Shown: positions 23,986 through 34,580 of the stretch, one piece after another
Layout: each line of letters opens with the position of its first letter
Numbering within the stretch: the stretch's first letter is position 1
Origin: Pteria penguin
Taxonomy: Eukaryota > Mollusca > Bivalvia > Pterioida > Pteriidae
Length of the DNA: 64,000 bases
Assembly (NCBI GenBank): GCA_035048485.1
Contig: CM068581.1
Coordinates: 3,382,430-3,446,429, forward strand
Direction of reading: 5' to 3'
Notes under the pieces: model-generated
Databases searched by the model: none
What the model saw: the letters and a program-made list of their open reading frames with translations, nothing else
Told to the model about the DNA's origin: nothing
Translations under genes and position numbers: made by a program

Positions 23986-24574
23986 CGACCAGGAAACACC
24001 CTTTTTGGACTTAAATATTAAAATTATTAACAACAATATTCATACCAACTTATATGATAAACGTGACGACTTTGGATTTCCTATTGTAAATTTCCCTTAT
24101 CTAGATGGTGATGTCTCCAGGCTCCCATCATATGGCATATATAATAGTCAATTGGTTCGGTTCTGCAGTAACGTTTTGGATTTTCACGTGGAACAAAATT
24201 CTCAGATTACTTTTAAACTTCTTTTAATTAGATTTATAGATATAATAAACTTCGAAAAACTTTTGGTAAATTTTACAGATCTTATTCAGACATTTTATCT
24301 AAATTCGGAAATGTGACTATTCAACAATACTATTCCAGCGGAATTTCCCATCCCAATTTCTACGGTGATCTAGTGTATAAAATAAGGAAGGTTAAAGGTT
24401 CCGATAATTTCATATCAGCGGGTTCTAAAATTATTAAATTATTCGACATCAACAATTTAACCCCGAGATCATCACTAAGACCATAGGTCTTGTATTGGGT
24501 CACTCAACATCCCAATGCAGACTTCTACTTGAACGTTGCACGCTGACTAACAGGGCGGTGGGGACTCTATGACC
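23986..24574 (+). pseudogene. second retroelement fragment fused in frame (YDKRDDF-type)
   Basis: The frame of the preceding RT continues without stop into TPFLDLNIKII, LYDKRDDFGFPIVNFPYLDG and LPSYGIYNSQLVRFCSN, ending at 24316. The same product goes on in another frame (about 24255-24483: GKFYRSYSDILSKFGN, HPNFYGDLVYKIRKV, LTPRSSLRP) and in a third (IGLVLGHSTSQCRLLLERC TLTNRAVGTL, to 24571). These are the C-terminal motifs of a different RT-bearing element family (FLDL...LYDKRDDF...PAYGxYxSQLxR) that does not belong after the non-LTR ORF. At least two frameshifts. Family name not certain. Confidence 0.7.
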
Positions 24575-25149
24575 AAGTTGATTTTGATTAAACAATGTCG
24601 TAGGTTCTGGAACTTATCGTGACGATGATTGTCACGGAACTAGGAACGAGTATGGCGATGCGTAGACAGGCTGCGAAGCCGTGGTTCCTGTATATATGAC
24701 GCTATTGAATGAGTTCGAAAACACGTAAAGTATAGTTTTTCCAGATTTATTTTGGCGAGTTGGAATATTGTCAGTCTGACCCTGACTCCAAAACTACATT
24801 GTACAATGTATGATCAAGAATTTTATAACAAATAGTAACAATAACAAGTATACAAGGTGTTTGTTTGAGAGATTATGATAAGTGATAATTGCGTAATAGA
24901 CTATTAAGGTGTTATTGACAAAACGTTTCTTACTTTTTGAGTCACCGTGTCAATTAAATATACAAAGACGTAATTGCTACCAAACACAAAATAGTTCTGA
25001 GTTAATAGACGGAAATAATGGAATTATAGCACTTTGTATTGTTTATTAATCATAAGCTGTACAGCTTATAGACAGATACATGCAATATAGGTAATCAACG
25101 TAAATATAATAATATACATGGTCAAGTCTAAGAGAAGGTAAATTGAGAG
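24575..25149. other. no gene recognised
   Basis: Includes 'gtgacgatgattgtcac', a short inverted repeat at 24619-24635; otherwise unremarkable. Confidence 0.45.
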
Positions 25150-25530
<381 letters not shown>

Positions 25531-25645
25531 TGTCATTAAATTTTGTATGCGCATACTCAAATATAATAAAGTATAAATTGTATTAGAAATCAAACATATA
25601 TCATATATCATATTATATATAAATATATAAAAGGTTACAAAATAG

Positions 25646-26248
25646 TCAACAATGCTCACTTCTTAATTTGGAGGCTTGCGTAAGAAATTTTCCTAAACCG
25701 CATAATTCTTTTACATTTGAGGTGCTGAGTAATTGTACTAATTTATAGACAGAGGGCCGGGTATAATAGTATTTCTTTAAAAATTTTTGTCGGAATGGTT
25801 TGTACAAGGGACATTTCAGTATAAAATGGAATTCGTCTTCTATTTCTGTTGAATCTTTACATACAGGGCATATTCGCTTTTCGAAAGGAATGTTTTTAAA
25901 ACGACCAGTTTCAACCATGAGAGTATGGGCAGACAAGCGGAATTTACAAATAAGTTTTTTATGTTGGTTTTTGGAAATTGGTTTTTCCAAATATGCCTGG
26001 AGTGTATGCCCATCAATTAAATGCTTATATATAATAGAATTTGAAGAAGCGTTAATATCAGATAGCAAAGATTGTTTACACATATCAAATATCCGTTGTT
26101 TTGTAGCGCAAAGAATATATTCTTGAGTCAATATTGATTGATTGAGAAACAAATCACCACGTCCAAGCTGTTGTAAAATAGTATATACATTAAAAATCCA
26201 ATTTTTACATTTTCTGTTGTACTTGAATTCTTCGTTTAAAAAAATCAT
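25646..26248 (-). pseudogene. LINE C-terminal fragment with zf-RVT-like motif
   Basis: 200 codons on the minus strand without RT core. The C-terminal half contains SAHTLMVETGRFKNIPFEKR and ICPVCKDSTEIEDEFHFILKC, i.e. C-x2-C-x8-EDEFHFxLxCPLY, the zinc-binding tail seen after the RT in many CR1/L2-like or similar LINE ORFs. It ends with stop at 25646-25648 and is followed on that strand by AT-rich 3' sequence and the (ATGT)n microsatellite, the normal position of a LINE 3' tail. No upstream RT found in 26249-27200, so it is 5'-truncated. Confidence 0.8.
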
Positions 26249-27244
26249 AACACCCTTTTAAAATACAGTTTTTAGTATTAATCAATTTCAGCCAATTTCA
26301 CTTGCGTAGAAATAAGTTTATCACAAAGAATACTGAAATTAAAGTATTACGATAAAAGTGAAATGTCACATTTTTCTTTGTGATAACTCTATGACCGCCT
26401 TGTCCAAACCTTTTCAGAGGAGACAAGGTCCCCTCTGACTGTTAGTCGGGACTCCTACAGACGGGCAGAGCACAGTTTACTTATGTTGAAGTCGCCTTAC
26501 ATATTTTTGATAGCAACATATTATTCTATAAACATTTCGTGTGTAGTAAATTTTTATGACCTCTCTTGAGAAACCTGTTAATCATTGTTCTTTATATGGA
26601 GGATTATTTATAATTTTTTTAATGTGTGTCCTTTGATTGTGCTGCTTTTGCGGTGAGTGGGATGGTGGGCTCCCGTAAACGGGTTAACCACACCAATTGA
26701 CTGACGTTTATCACTTCAATTAACCGTCCTAAGTCGGTATCGTAACCGCAGCACAACCGAATATTTTTGTATTGTCGTTTTTCCGTGTATATTCTACTAT
26801 TATCATGTTTTGTGTGCATGTCTTTGGTGATTTGTGTCATACAGCTTTGTCTTCTGTTTTCTCTTCAAAACTGAATTTATTACCAAGGATACACGTAGAT
26901 CATATGTTTATTCAACAATAGACAATTTTGTCATCATACCCCAAGAGTGAAATTGATTAGGGGAGGGGTACTTATGTAGGGAAGTTCTGTGTAAATTGTC
27001 TGCAAGATTAATATGTTTCAAAGGCTTTTTAGTTTTATAGACCATTCTATGGGACAGTTAATAGTTATCTGCCCTTTACCGATAGGTGTCGCGATCGTAT
27101 CCGCAATTACGGTACTGAAAAAAGTTATCGAGATACTGAAATATGACCAATGAGCGTAGATCTGATCGGTGAATATGATTGAAAAATTAATAAACGTGTT
27201 TGTTTCTATAGTCTATTATGAATTTCAGTGTTTAAATTTTATAT
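26249..27244. other. no gene recognised
   Basis: No exon or known element. A hairpin-rich stretch lies near 26400-26470 ('gacaaggtcccctctgactg'). Region 26640-26760 is more G/C-rich than its surroundings but has no coding signal. Confidence 0.4.
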
Positions 27245-27251
27245 GAAAAAC

Positions 27252-27275
27252 CAGAGACAATGATATATGTCTCTG
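27252..27275. mobile_element. micro-palindrome copy B, 24 bp
   Basis: CAGAGACA...TATGTCTCTG, the smallest copy. Flanks GAAAAAC (27245-27251) and GAAAAAA (27276-27282), 6/7 match. Confidence 0.75.
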
Positions 27276-27823
27276 GAAAAAAACAGAAAAAGAAGAGGAA
27301 CCTTCCTCCTTACAAAAGAATTATGTATTTATGTATTACAGATTAATTAGATAATAAGTATCAGAGGCATAGACTACTTTCAAAACTTAGTCTATGTTTC
27401 GGCAAATATCAATATCAACACCTAGCTCTTCCTCTTATCCATATCAGATTTCTCGATTCGACTTTTATTCGAAATATAGTGTTTATCTTTGCAATTTAAT
27501 TAAGTTTTAATACTTACATTGAATATTCGACAAAATATTCCATACATATATTACCGTATATATAGGTAGATGACTTAAAATGACCATGACATAAACTAGC
27601 AAACCATTTCACAAACGAGAATTTTTCGTAACTTTTACTCAGATAGAATATGACTTTAAATTTCAGTATGCAGATGAATTGTTGTATCCGGGGATGAGAA
27701 ATATCATCATCTACTTAACTATTTCTACAGACTATCCGTATATGCAAAACCTGGAGTTGAAAGTATCGGAAAATCCTTAAAAATTCGTACATGTATATGA
27801 TCTTTTAGGAAAATGACCTGCAG

Positions 27824-27857
27824 CAGAGGCATATATACATATGTGTATATATGTCTG
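27824..27857. mobile_element. micro-palindrome copy C, 34 bp
   Basis: CAGAGGCATAT at the left, ATATATGTCTG at the right (two bases lost from the right arm). Flanks CCTGCAG (27817-27823) and TCTGCAG (27858-27864), 6/7 match. Confidence 0.7.
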
Positions 27858-27929
27858 TCTGCAGTATTATGAAAATACAACACAACTCTACAGAGACGAT
27901 ACTTCGCAAGTACCGTTCGAAATCAGCTT

Positions 27930-28036
27930 GTCAAAAATAACCCTGTATTTTGGTCCATTTTCTGCTAAAATTGGCAAAATTCGTCCCCTGCAATTGACCC
28001 CTCGACAAAGGGGGCACTGGATCCGTCATTGGATAA
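27930..28036. mobile_element. partial copy of the CAGTGGCGGATC MITE
   Basis: 'caaaattcgtcccctgcaat', 'caaagggggcactggatccg' and 'tcattgg' match the right half of the complete copy at 32690-32849; the left end is lost or very diverged. Confidence 0.65.
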
Positions 28037-28319
28037 AGAACGAAGATCAATTCACCATGCATTACTTCCCTCCTTTATGCAATGTTAATTAATTTGCTCC
28101 AATCAACATACACGACTAACACGTGTATCAATAGTAGTCTTATGGCTGATAAATACATAAATCATAAATCCTGTAAGTCTGTTGCGTAATACGGACGAGA
28201 GTTTCTGGAATGTCGCTTTCACTATTGCCGAGGATATCTGGACTGAGATATTGCTGACCACAAGTGACAACCTGGTTTTACACCTGTTACACAATCCATT
28301 TTCTGTCGGTTAGTACAAG

Positions 28320-28360
28320 CAGAGACATTATATACACACATATGTGTATATATGTCTCTG
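28320..28360. mobile_element. micro-palindrome copy D, 41 bp, perfect 7-bp target duplication
   Basis: CAGAGACATTAT ... ATATATGTCTCTG. The flank GTACAAG (28313-28319) is repeated exactly at 28361-28367; the centre contains the inner palindrome ACACATATGTGT. Confidence 0.85.
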
Positions 28361-28774
28361 GTACAAGCTACAGCTTGATATAGAGACATGGATCGAGGTA
28401 ACAATCATGGGAATAATTAGAGACTTATGTCTTATGTCTTATATAATTTAATTGTAATAGATCAGTACTAAGCAGTCAATTATTCATAAAAATACTGGCA
28501 TTATAAGCGATAAGTTTGGATCCATTTCCTTTTGCTTTAGGTTTTGTAAAGTTATGTTACTAAAGCAATACATGGCAAATAGTCTGTATTTCAGTCACAA
28601 TCACTGTCAAGACCGCAAAAGCGCATAACTTATTAAAGATACAAATGATGAAAAAAAAAAAACAAACAAACAAACAAAACAGTAGGTAGTATCAGCTGAT
28701 GCAAGGACTTATAAACTTATTTCCTTGGCTGATGATACAAGACTAGACTGATGATAGCAAAATTCAGTACCTTA

Positions 28775-29276
28775 ATCAGAGACATACACTACTTCGATTT
28801 TCCCGAAAATTTGCTGGGGGAGACTCCCACCAGTAGAAAGGTATGACCCCATCCTGCATCCACCATGCACCTTTCGGTGCGATGCGCCTCATTGAAGTCT
28901 TCGGCTTCAACTGTGCCCCCCCCCGGACATTCACTTTTCTGCATCCGCTCCTGAAATGTTTTTATACGTGAAACAAAATAATTTACCCACAAAAAGTGGC
29001 ATTTTGAACTGATTTCATATTAAAATATGTTATTTTGAATGATTGATTCAGTTCTTCTTTATTCAATGGAATCTAAGAGTGAAAAAGCGAGAAAATGACA
29101 CAAAAAGATGCACCAAATGCTATATTTTAGCTCCATTTTTTCAAAATTTTCTCGGGGGAGGCCCCGAACCCCCCTTATGGGAGTGGTACATCCATAACCT
29201 CTCCCACTCGGCCCTTTGGGCCTCGAATAGTGTGCCCCCTCCTTTTTGCATTGCAAATTCTGGATCCGCCCCTGCA
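28775..29276. repeat. degenerate hAT-like MITE cluster (ends ...GGATCCGCCCCTG)
   Basis: Two sequences in the same orientation end in 'gcatccgctcctg' (about 28939-28951) and 'ctggatccgcccctg' (about 29259-29273). Before each is G/C-rich text with 'gtgccccc'. Such CAGGGGCGGATCC-type ends are typical of hAT MITEs in animals. Left ends and target duplications not found. Confidence 0.5.
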
Positions 29277-29357
29277 TTTGCTAACCATTGAAGCCGAGAA
29301 ATCTATATGCATGGAAAATATATTCAGTACAATTACAAGTTCGACACGTATGCATTG

Positions 29358-29358
29358 A

Positions 29359-29436
<78 letters not shown>

Positions 29437-29453
29437 CATTATTATTATTATTA

Positions 29454-29496
<43 letters not shown>

Positions 29497-29498
29497 CA
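29358..29498. repeat. (ATT)n microsatellite, about 46 units
   Basis: Nearly pure ATT/TTA with two ATC interruptions. Poly-Ile and poly-Leu frames over it are artefacts. Confidence 0.98.
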
Positions 29499-29958
29499 CA
29501 AAACAATTTGTGACAGATTGCTATACAAACAATTCATGTTAGAACTGTGATTTTGATTTGTTTGTTTGTGTTACTTTTTCATCTTAACTCATTATTTGAC
29601 ATTCTTACTTTTCGAAATTTCAGACTTCTTTTAAAGTGACGTGTTTATAAATTTAACTGATAAGTTTTACTCTGATCGGTGCCATCACTTTAAAAAAATA
29701 ACCGTAAAGTTTTCATCGTTGTAAATCATCATATGTACTTTGATTATTGTTGTTGTTGTTAGTGTTGTTGTTGTTATCATTATTATCTATTTATTATTAA
29801 TTTCTTTAAACAATACCAAACACATTGTATCCTATCGGTGAAATAAGAGTTCAAACAGTCAAACAGACCGGGATTCACCTCATTTTTTTCCTTCTGTCAT
29901 ATTGCCCAATACTATCATGACTGTAAATATGTAATGATTTCAAGTTTTTGAGTTGACA

Positions 29959-29993
29959 CAGAGACATATCTACACAGTGTATGTATGTCTCTT
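29959..29993. mobile_element. micro-palindrome copy E, 35 bp, perfect 7-bp target duplication
   Basis: CAGAGACATAT ... ATGTATGTCTCTT (last base G to T). GTTGACA (29952-29958) is repeated exactly at 29994-30000. Confidence 0.85.
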
Positions 29994-30224
29994 GTTGACA
30001 TTTACTCAATTTACGCGCTGTCAGTAAGGGATCGTAATTATAATGCTAACTGGTATAATGTTATATCTTAGTATTACAACTATAGAAACTAGGATATCCA
30101 CTTGGTGAGTATTTTGGTGTATTTGTAAGTAATCAGAATAAAGATAGGATTCAATGTCAGATCTTTAAATAAAAAGTAAACTGCCTATTACTACTTGACT
30201 TCCCGACTCCGTGTAGACAAACCG

Positions 30225-30379
30225 GTTTTTCTTCTTCCCGGGTGGTATCAGGGACTGGCACAAAATGCCATCAACAGTGACATCAGCATATTCCTTAGAG
30301 GCGTATAAGTTATGCTCATTAATCATGAGGCTTTAAAACATAGTGGACAACCCGGGAATCAGATCAAACCAAATCGTCA
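30225..30379. repeat. dispersed 'aacccgggaatca' repeat, left part, split by LINE
   Basis: 'acatagtggacaacccggga' at 30339 matches 'acatagtggcgcaacccggg' at 41757. The repeat is broken at 30379 by the LINE insertion and resumes at 32108 ('ctctttggacataaatc'). Confidence 0.6.
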
Positions 30380-32092
30380 ACATTTGGGTATAGTAATTAA
30401 TAAAACACTTGGTATGAACACATTTCGGACATCACAACAAAAGCTTGGAAAAGAATAAATATTCTTAGGTCATTGAAATATAAGCTGGATAGAAAAACTT
30501 TGGAAACTGTTTACCTATACTTCATTAGGCCTACTTTGGAATATGGAGATGTAGTATGGGATAATTGTTCGAAAACTGAAAAAGATGAAATTGAAAGTGT
30601 ACAATATAAAGCAGCAAGAGTGGTTACTGGAGCCACCAGATCCTGTTCAAAAAGTAAACTTCTGGAAGAAACTGGGTGGGACAGCTTAGAACACAGAAGA
30701 TATAAACATCGTATGATTACTTTTTTCAAAATGGTAATTATAAATAAAGAGGCACCATCTTACTTGAAAAACTTAGTGCCCCCCAGAGTTCATCAGGTCA
30801 GCGAAAGACAGCTGTGGTCAGGCTCACACATGCAGATACCAAATGCTCGTACAAACATATATCAAAATTCTTTTATTCCCAAAACTTCAAAGGACTGGAA
30901 TTCTATACCAGAAAATATTTTTTCTAATAACTCACTGCCAGAATTTAAAAGGTATTTGGACAAAGATAAAACTACAATTCCTCCATATTATTACTTCGGG
31001 GACCGCCGCTGTCAAATACTCTATATATACTCGACTACGATTAGGATGCAGTTCTCTGAATGCAGATCTTTTTAAAAATTATCTTTCAGAATCAGATAAA
31101 TGTATAGGCTATGTGGAAAGCCAGAAACTGTAAAACATTTCTTCTTTGAATGTGACAACTATAGTATGGTCCGAGCGGAAACAATCCAATTGATACCTCA
31201 CCAGATAAACATTGATGTCATCCTAAAGGGATGTCCTCTATATGATCTTAGCGAAAACGAGGAGATATTTCTTCAAGTGCAAAATTTCATCAAAAGTAGC
31301 AACAGATTTTGAATACATAGTGAAATTCATTTATTATCGCATATGATACATAGTAGACAATCCTATCCCCAACTAAAACACCCTTCCATTACTATCTCTT
31401 AACTATATACCCTATCAATTTATCTATCTATTTGCCTATTCATATACTTATCTAAATTGCTTACCATCCCACAATCAACGAATTTACTCATGTATTTATT
31501 CATAAACTTGTTTATGCATATAAGTATGTGTATATGTGTATATACATATGAATATAAATACATTTTGTACATGTGTACAAATATGTGTGTATAATTTTTA
31601 CCCACCCAATTTGTATATACATACAAATATATATGTATAATTTTTACCCACCCAATTTGTATATACATCAGAATATAAATACATTTTGTGCATATATACA
31701 AATATGAATGTATAATCCCATGCGCGGTTTTAGAATTTTTTGTCAGAGGGGGTCCAACCAAAAAAGGTAAATTTTTTTCTTAGACGAGGGGGGGGTGGTT
31801 TCCAACCCCAAAAATGCCCAAATATTACCCCCCCCCCCTCTGTATCCGCGCATGAATTCTTACTCACCCCATTTTCTCACTACCTTTCATTATCCTCTCT
31901 CTCTACACTATTAAATGGTTTAAACATATCACAGCTAAATGTATACTGTCTGCTCTCTTATTTTGTTCCTGATAGTCATGTATGTTTTCCAGGAGATGGC
32001 TTAACATAAGATTATTATCTAGTTGCCAAATCCTGATAGTTTGTAATTGTTGATTGATTTATGTATATGAAATTAATAAATAGTGTTTAACC
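30380..32092 (+). pseudogene. 5'-truncated LINE insertion, 1.71 kb, with 15-bp target duplication
   Basis: Begins inside the RT (HLGIVINKTLG), continues after a frameshift with KAWKRINILRSLKYKLDRKT, IRPTLEYGDVVWDNC, KAARVVTGATRS, SWxSIPENI-like text, then after another frameshift TRLRLGCSSLNADLFKNYL and, in a third frame, ETVKHFFFECDNY (zf-RVT-like tail), ending with stop at about 31310. These blocks, in this order, are those of CR1/L2-like and related LINEs. The 3' part has short repeats ('tttttacccacccaatttg' at 31589-31660), a nested MITE (31719-31854) and the end 'aataaatagtgtttaaccc'. CAAACCAAATCGTCA occurs directly before (30365-30379) and after (32093-32107). Dead copy. Confidence 0.88.
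31719..31854. mobile_element. small MITE with CATGCGCGG ends, nested in the LINE
   Basis: Ends CATGCGCGG and CCGCGCATG (9 bp, perfect inverse), inner AGAGGGGG / CCCCCTCT, 136 bp. The flanks AATCC and AATTC (4/5) may be a target duplication; the host reads 'gtataattttta' in the neighbouring LINE repeat. Confidence 0.7.
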
Positions 32093-32107
32093 CAAACCAA
32101 ATCGTCA

Positions 32108-32689
32108 CTCTTTGGACATAAATCTTCATCATATAGGGTCTACTATATGCCTGGCATTACTCGTCTTCTGTCATAACAACTGTCCTTAATCAATGGAATT
32201 TTAAAGTAGTATGTATGTACGTAAAAGTACACGACGTATTGGAAAATAATATCTACTACACTAAAACTTCCAATAAATTAGAAAATTTTCGGGGCGATCT
32301 GCCCCTTCTTCAGGACACAACAACTATAAACACATAAACAAAAATTATATATAAAACAACAAAGACAGATATCAGGAACTACATATTTCCTTAAGAAAGT
32401 CTTTTCCTCGTATATTTTTATTAGCAATGGATATTATATATTATGTTAAGAGTGGAAAACTTTCTGGGTAATCCTCCCCACATATTATAATGATGTAAAG
32501 GATTACATTTTTGAATGTGCTATACATAATGAAATTTGACAACTGTTAAAAAAAATACAAAGTTTGCATCAGTTTTACTTTATATCTAAAGAACTTTCAC
32601 CGGACAATATGTCTAATTTTAAATTCAAGTAGTTTCTAAAATGCGGATACCGGTTATCAGTGACACTCTGACTAATTTGTTCCCTCAAA
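32108..32689. other. no gene recognised
   Basis: Continuation of the split repeat to about 32140 and then AT-rich sequence; an 'aaaattttcggggcgatctgccccttcttcaggac' stretch near 32282 looks like a further old repeat. Confidence 0.4.
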
Positions 32690-32849
32690 CAGTGGCGGAT
32701 TTAGGGGAAAGGGGGAGGGACGAAGGAGTCGCCACTGACAAGGACCCAAAAATTTACCAAAAACCCTATATTTTTTGTCTATTCTCTGTCAAAATCGACA
32801 AAATTCGTCCCTCGACCTCCCGGCAAAGGGGGCGCTGGATCTGCCACTG
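32690..32849. mobile_element. 160-bp MITE with CAGTGGCGGATTTAG ends
   Basis: Left CAGTGGCGGATTTAG, inverse of right CAGTGGCAGATCCAG, 12/15 identical. Inner sequence 'caaaattcgtccct' and 'caaagggggcgctgg'. hAT-like ends by sequence. No clear 8-bp duplication. A partial relative lies at 27930-28036. Confidence 0.75.
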
Positions 32850-33133
32850 ACAGAAGATATTCGTTTAATTTGTTATTTATAACAAATATACTATATGGAA
32901 GAGTTCTAGTTTAGCCCCCCCCAAAAAAAAAAACAAAAACAAAACAAAAGGAAAAATAAACCCGACAGCTTTGATGACTTTCAACTTTAATCGGGTAAGT
33001 TGATTTATTCTATCGCCCCAACAGCCAACCCCCGTTAAGTTGTTCAAACGCTAGGGGTCAAACTCAAAAGGGGACAGCTAAAGTAGAAAATTCCTCTACT
33101 ATACAAAAGTATTTCTGAAGCATTATATCTGAC

Positions 33134-33193
33134 CAGAGACATATATATGTATATGTATGTATATATGCATATATATGTGTATATATATCTCTG
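33134..33193. mobile_element. micro-palindrome copy F, 60 bp, perfect 7-bp target duplication
   Basis: CAGAGACATATATATG ... CATATATATGTGTATATATATCTCTG in its two arms, with a longer TA/TG-rich centre. ATCTGAC (33127-33133) is repeated exactly at 33194-33200. Confidence 0.85.
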
Positions 33194-33200
33194 ATCTGAC

Positions 33201-34580
33201 ATGTATGATAATGACTTCAGGTCGCAGGATCGGATTTAATGTCCTAGTTTTAAACACACCAATACTCCATCTACAAGCTACTACAAAAACGGTGTACTGA
33301 GTACTGTAGCCTGGGCTACTGTTTAAAATTATCATCTTTTGGCTGAATTTGCGCTTATCCTTGTGCATAAACTATTGAATTAAGAGTGTGAAAACCTGGT
33401 ATACACCGATATGCACATACATTGCATCGACTGAGTTGATCGTAATAGCTCTTTCGTTTTCTGATGCACAGCTCGAGTAATGAATACTTGTCACTGCCAG
33501 ATACTGTGTACACATGGTACTTTATCCACCGGATGTGAATAGAGTATATAACTGACTACAGTATACAAGATATGAAGTAATTCAAGCCTTTAATGTAAAT
33601 ACTTGAATACCTTTTCTATATTATAACTTTTTCATTTTACAGTATTTTGTATTAATTTAAAGTATGTATCAATGTTAGATAACTGTATTATTTTAACTTT
33701 TATATTAACTTTCACATTAACTTTCCATTAGTCGTATGCCACTAACTGGATTATCTGATGTACCCATACAGATAGTGAGATACAAAACTGTAGGACTAAT
33801 GTTTTCAGTGGCAAAATCGCCACTGCCTACAAAATGACATATTTAGGCACAATCCAGGGCTCTTGGTCTCATCTGCCTGTTTTGGAGTCGAATATCGGCC
33901 CCATTCCCAACAAAAAATAGTATCTTTTTTTCCCAATTTCCCTTTAATTTTTCCCAATTTTGCCATGAGAAAAATTCTGGTTGAAATCAAGAAAACAGTC
34001 TCAGCTTAAGAAAGAATTTGATATTATATAATAAAAGTTTCATTATTAAAATGATTGATCAGTATTTATATACATGTATACTGTTCGAAGATAAAGTTAA
34101 AGAAGGCTATATTTCTATATATAACATTGTACGCTTGATTTGTTTTGATTTACATTTTATATTGATTATATCTAGTTTAAGAATTATAAAAAATCAATTC
34201 TACTGTTGCTGATAAAGATCTACAGATCGATTGTACGATTTGTTGAACCTGCAATTTAGCTTTTGGAAACATAAATGTTGCACAATTCAAATCATTATCG
34301 GAAAAATGTACAGTATATCCAGATAACTGTGGTAGAGTTTATATTTTGTTTAATCAACAAAGGCTTCCTGAGAGTGATCAGGATGCCAGTACTAGCAGTG
34401 ATACTATTGTCCCCATGTCCATATGTACACCGATTAGATCATGTTTAAATTAAAACAAGACGTTAGGGGGTTCAGTGAGAGATGTATTTCTGTTGGTGAG
34501 CAGTCCTTGATACTTATACACACCTTGAAAAAATCCGTTCTTCGTTTCAAAACTTTAAGAGACAGAATTCTTGATTATTA
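33201..34580. other. no gene recognised; fragments of a 'ttttcccaattcc' repeat
   Basis: The stretch 33835-33975 ('ccccattcccaacaaaaaat', 'agtatctttttttcccaatt') resembles 37300-37500 and 39065-39160, suggesting a dispersed repeat with borders I cannot set. The rest is AT-rich without structure. Confidence 0.4.

Noticed and set aside
29281..29542. Poly-Ile and poly-Leu frames
   Set aside because: Translation of the (ATT)n microsatellite.
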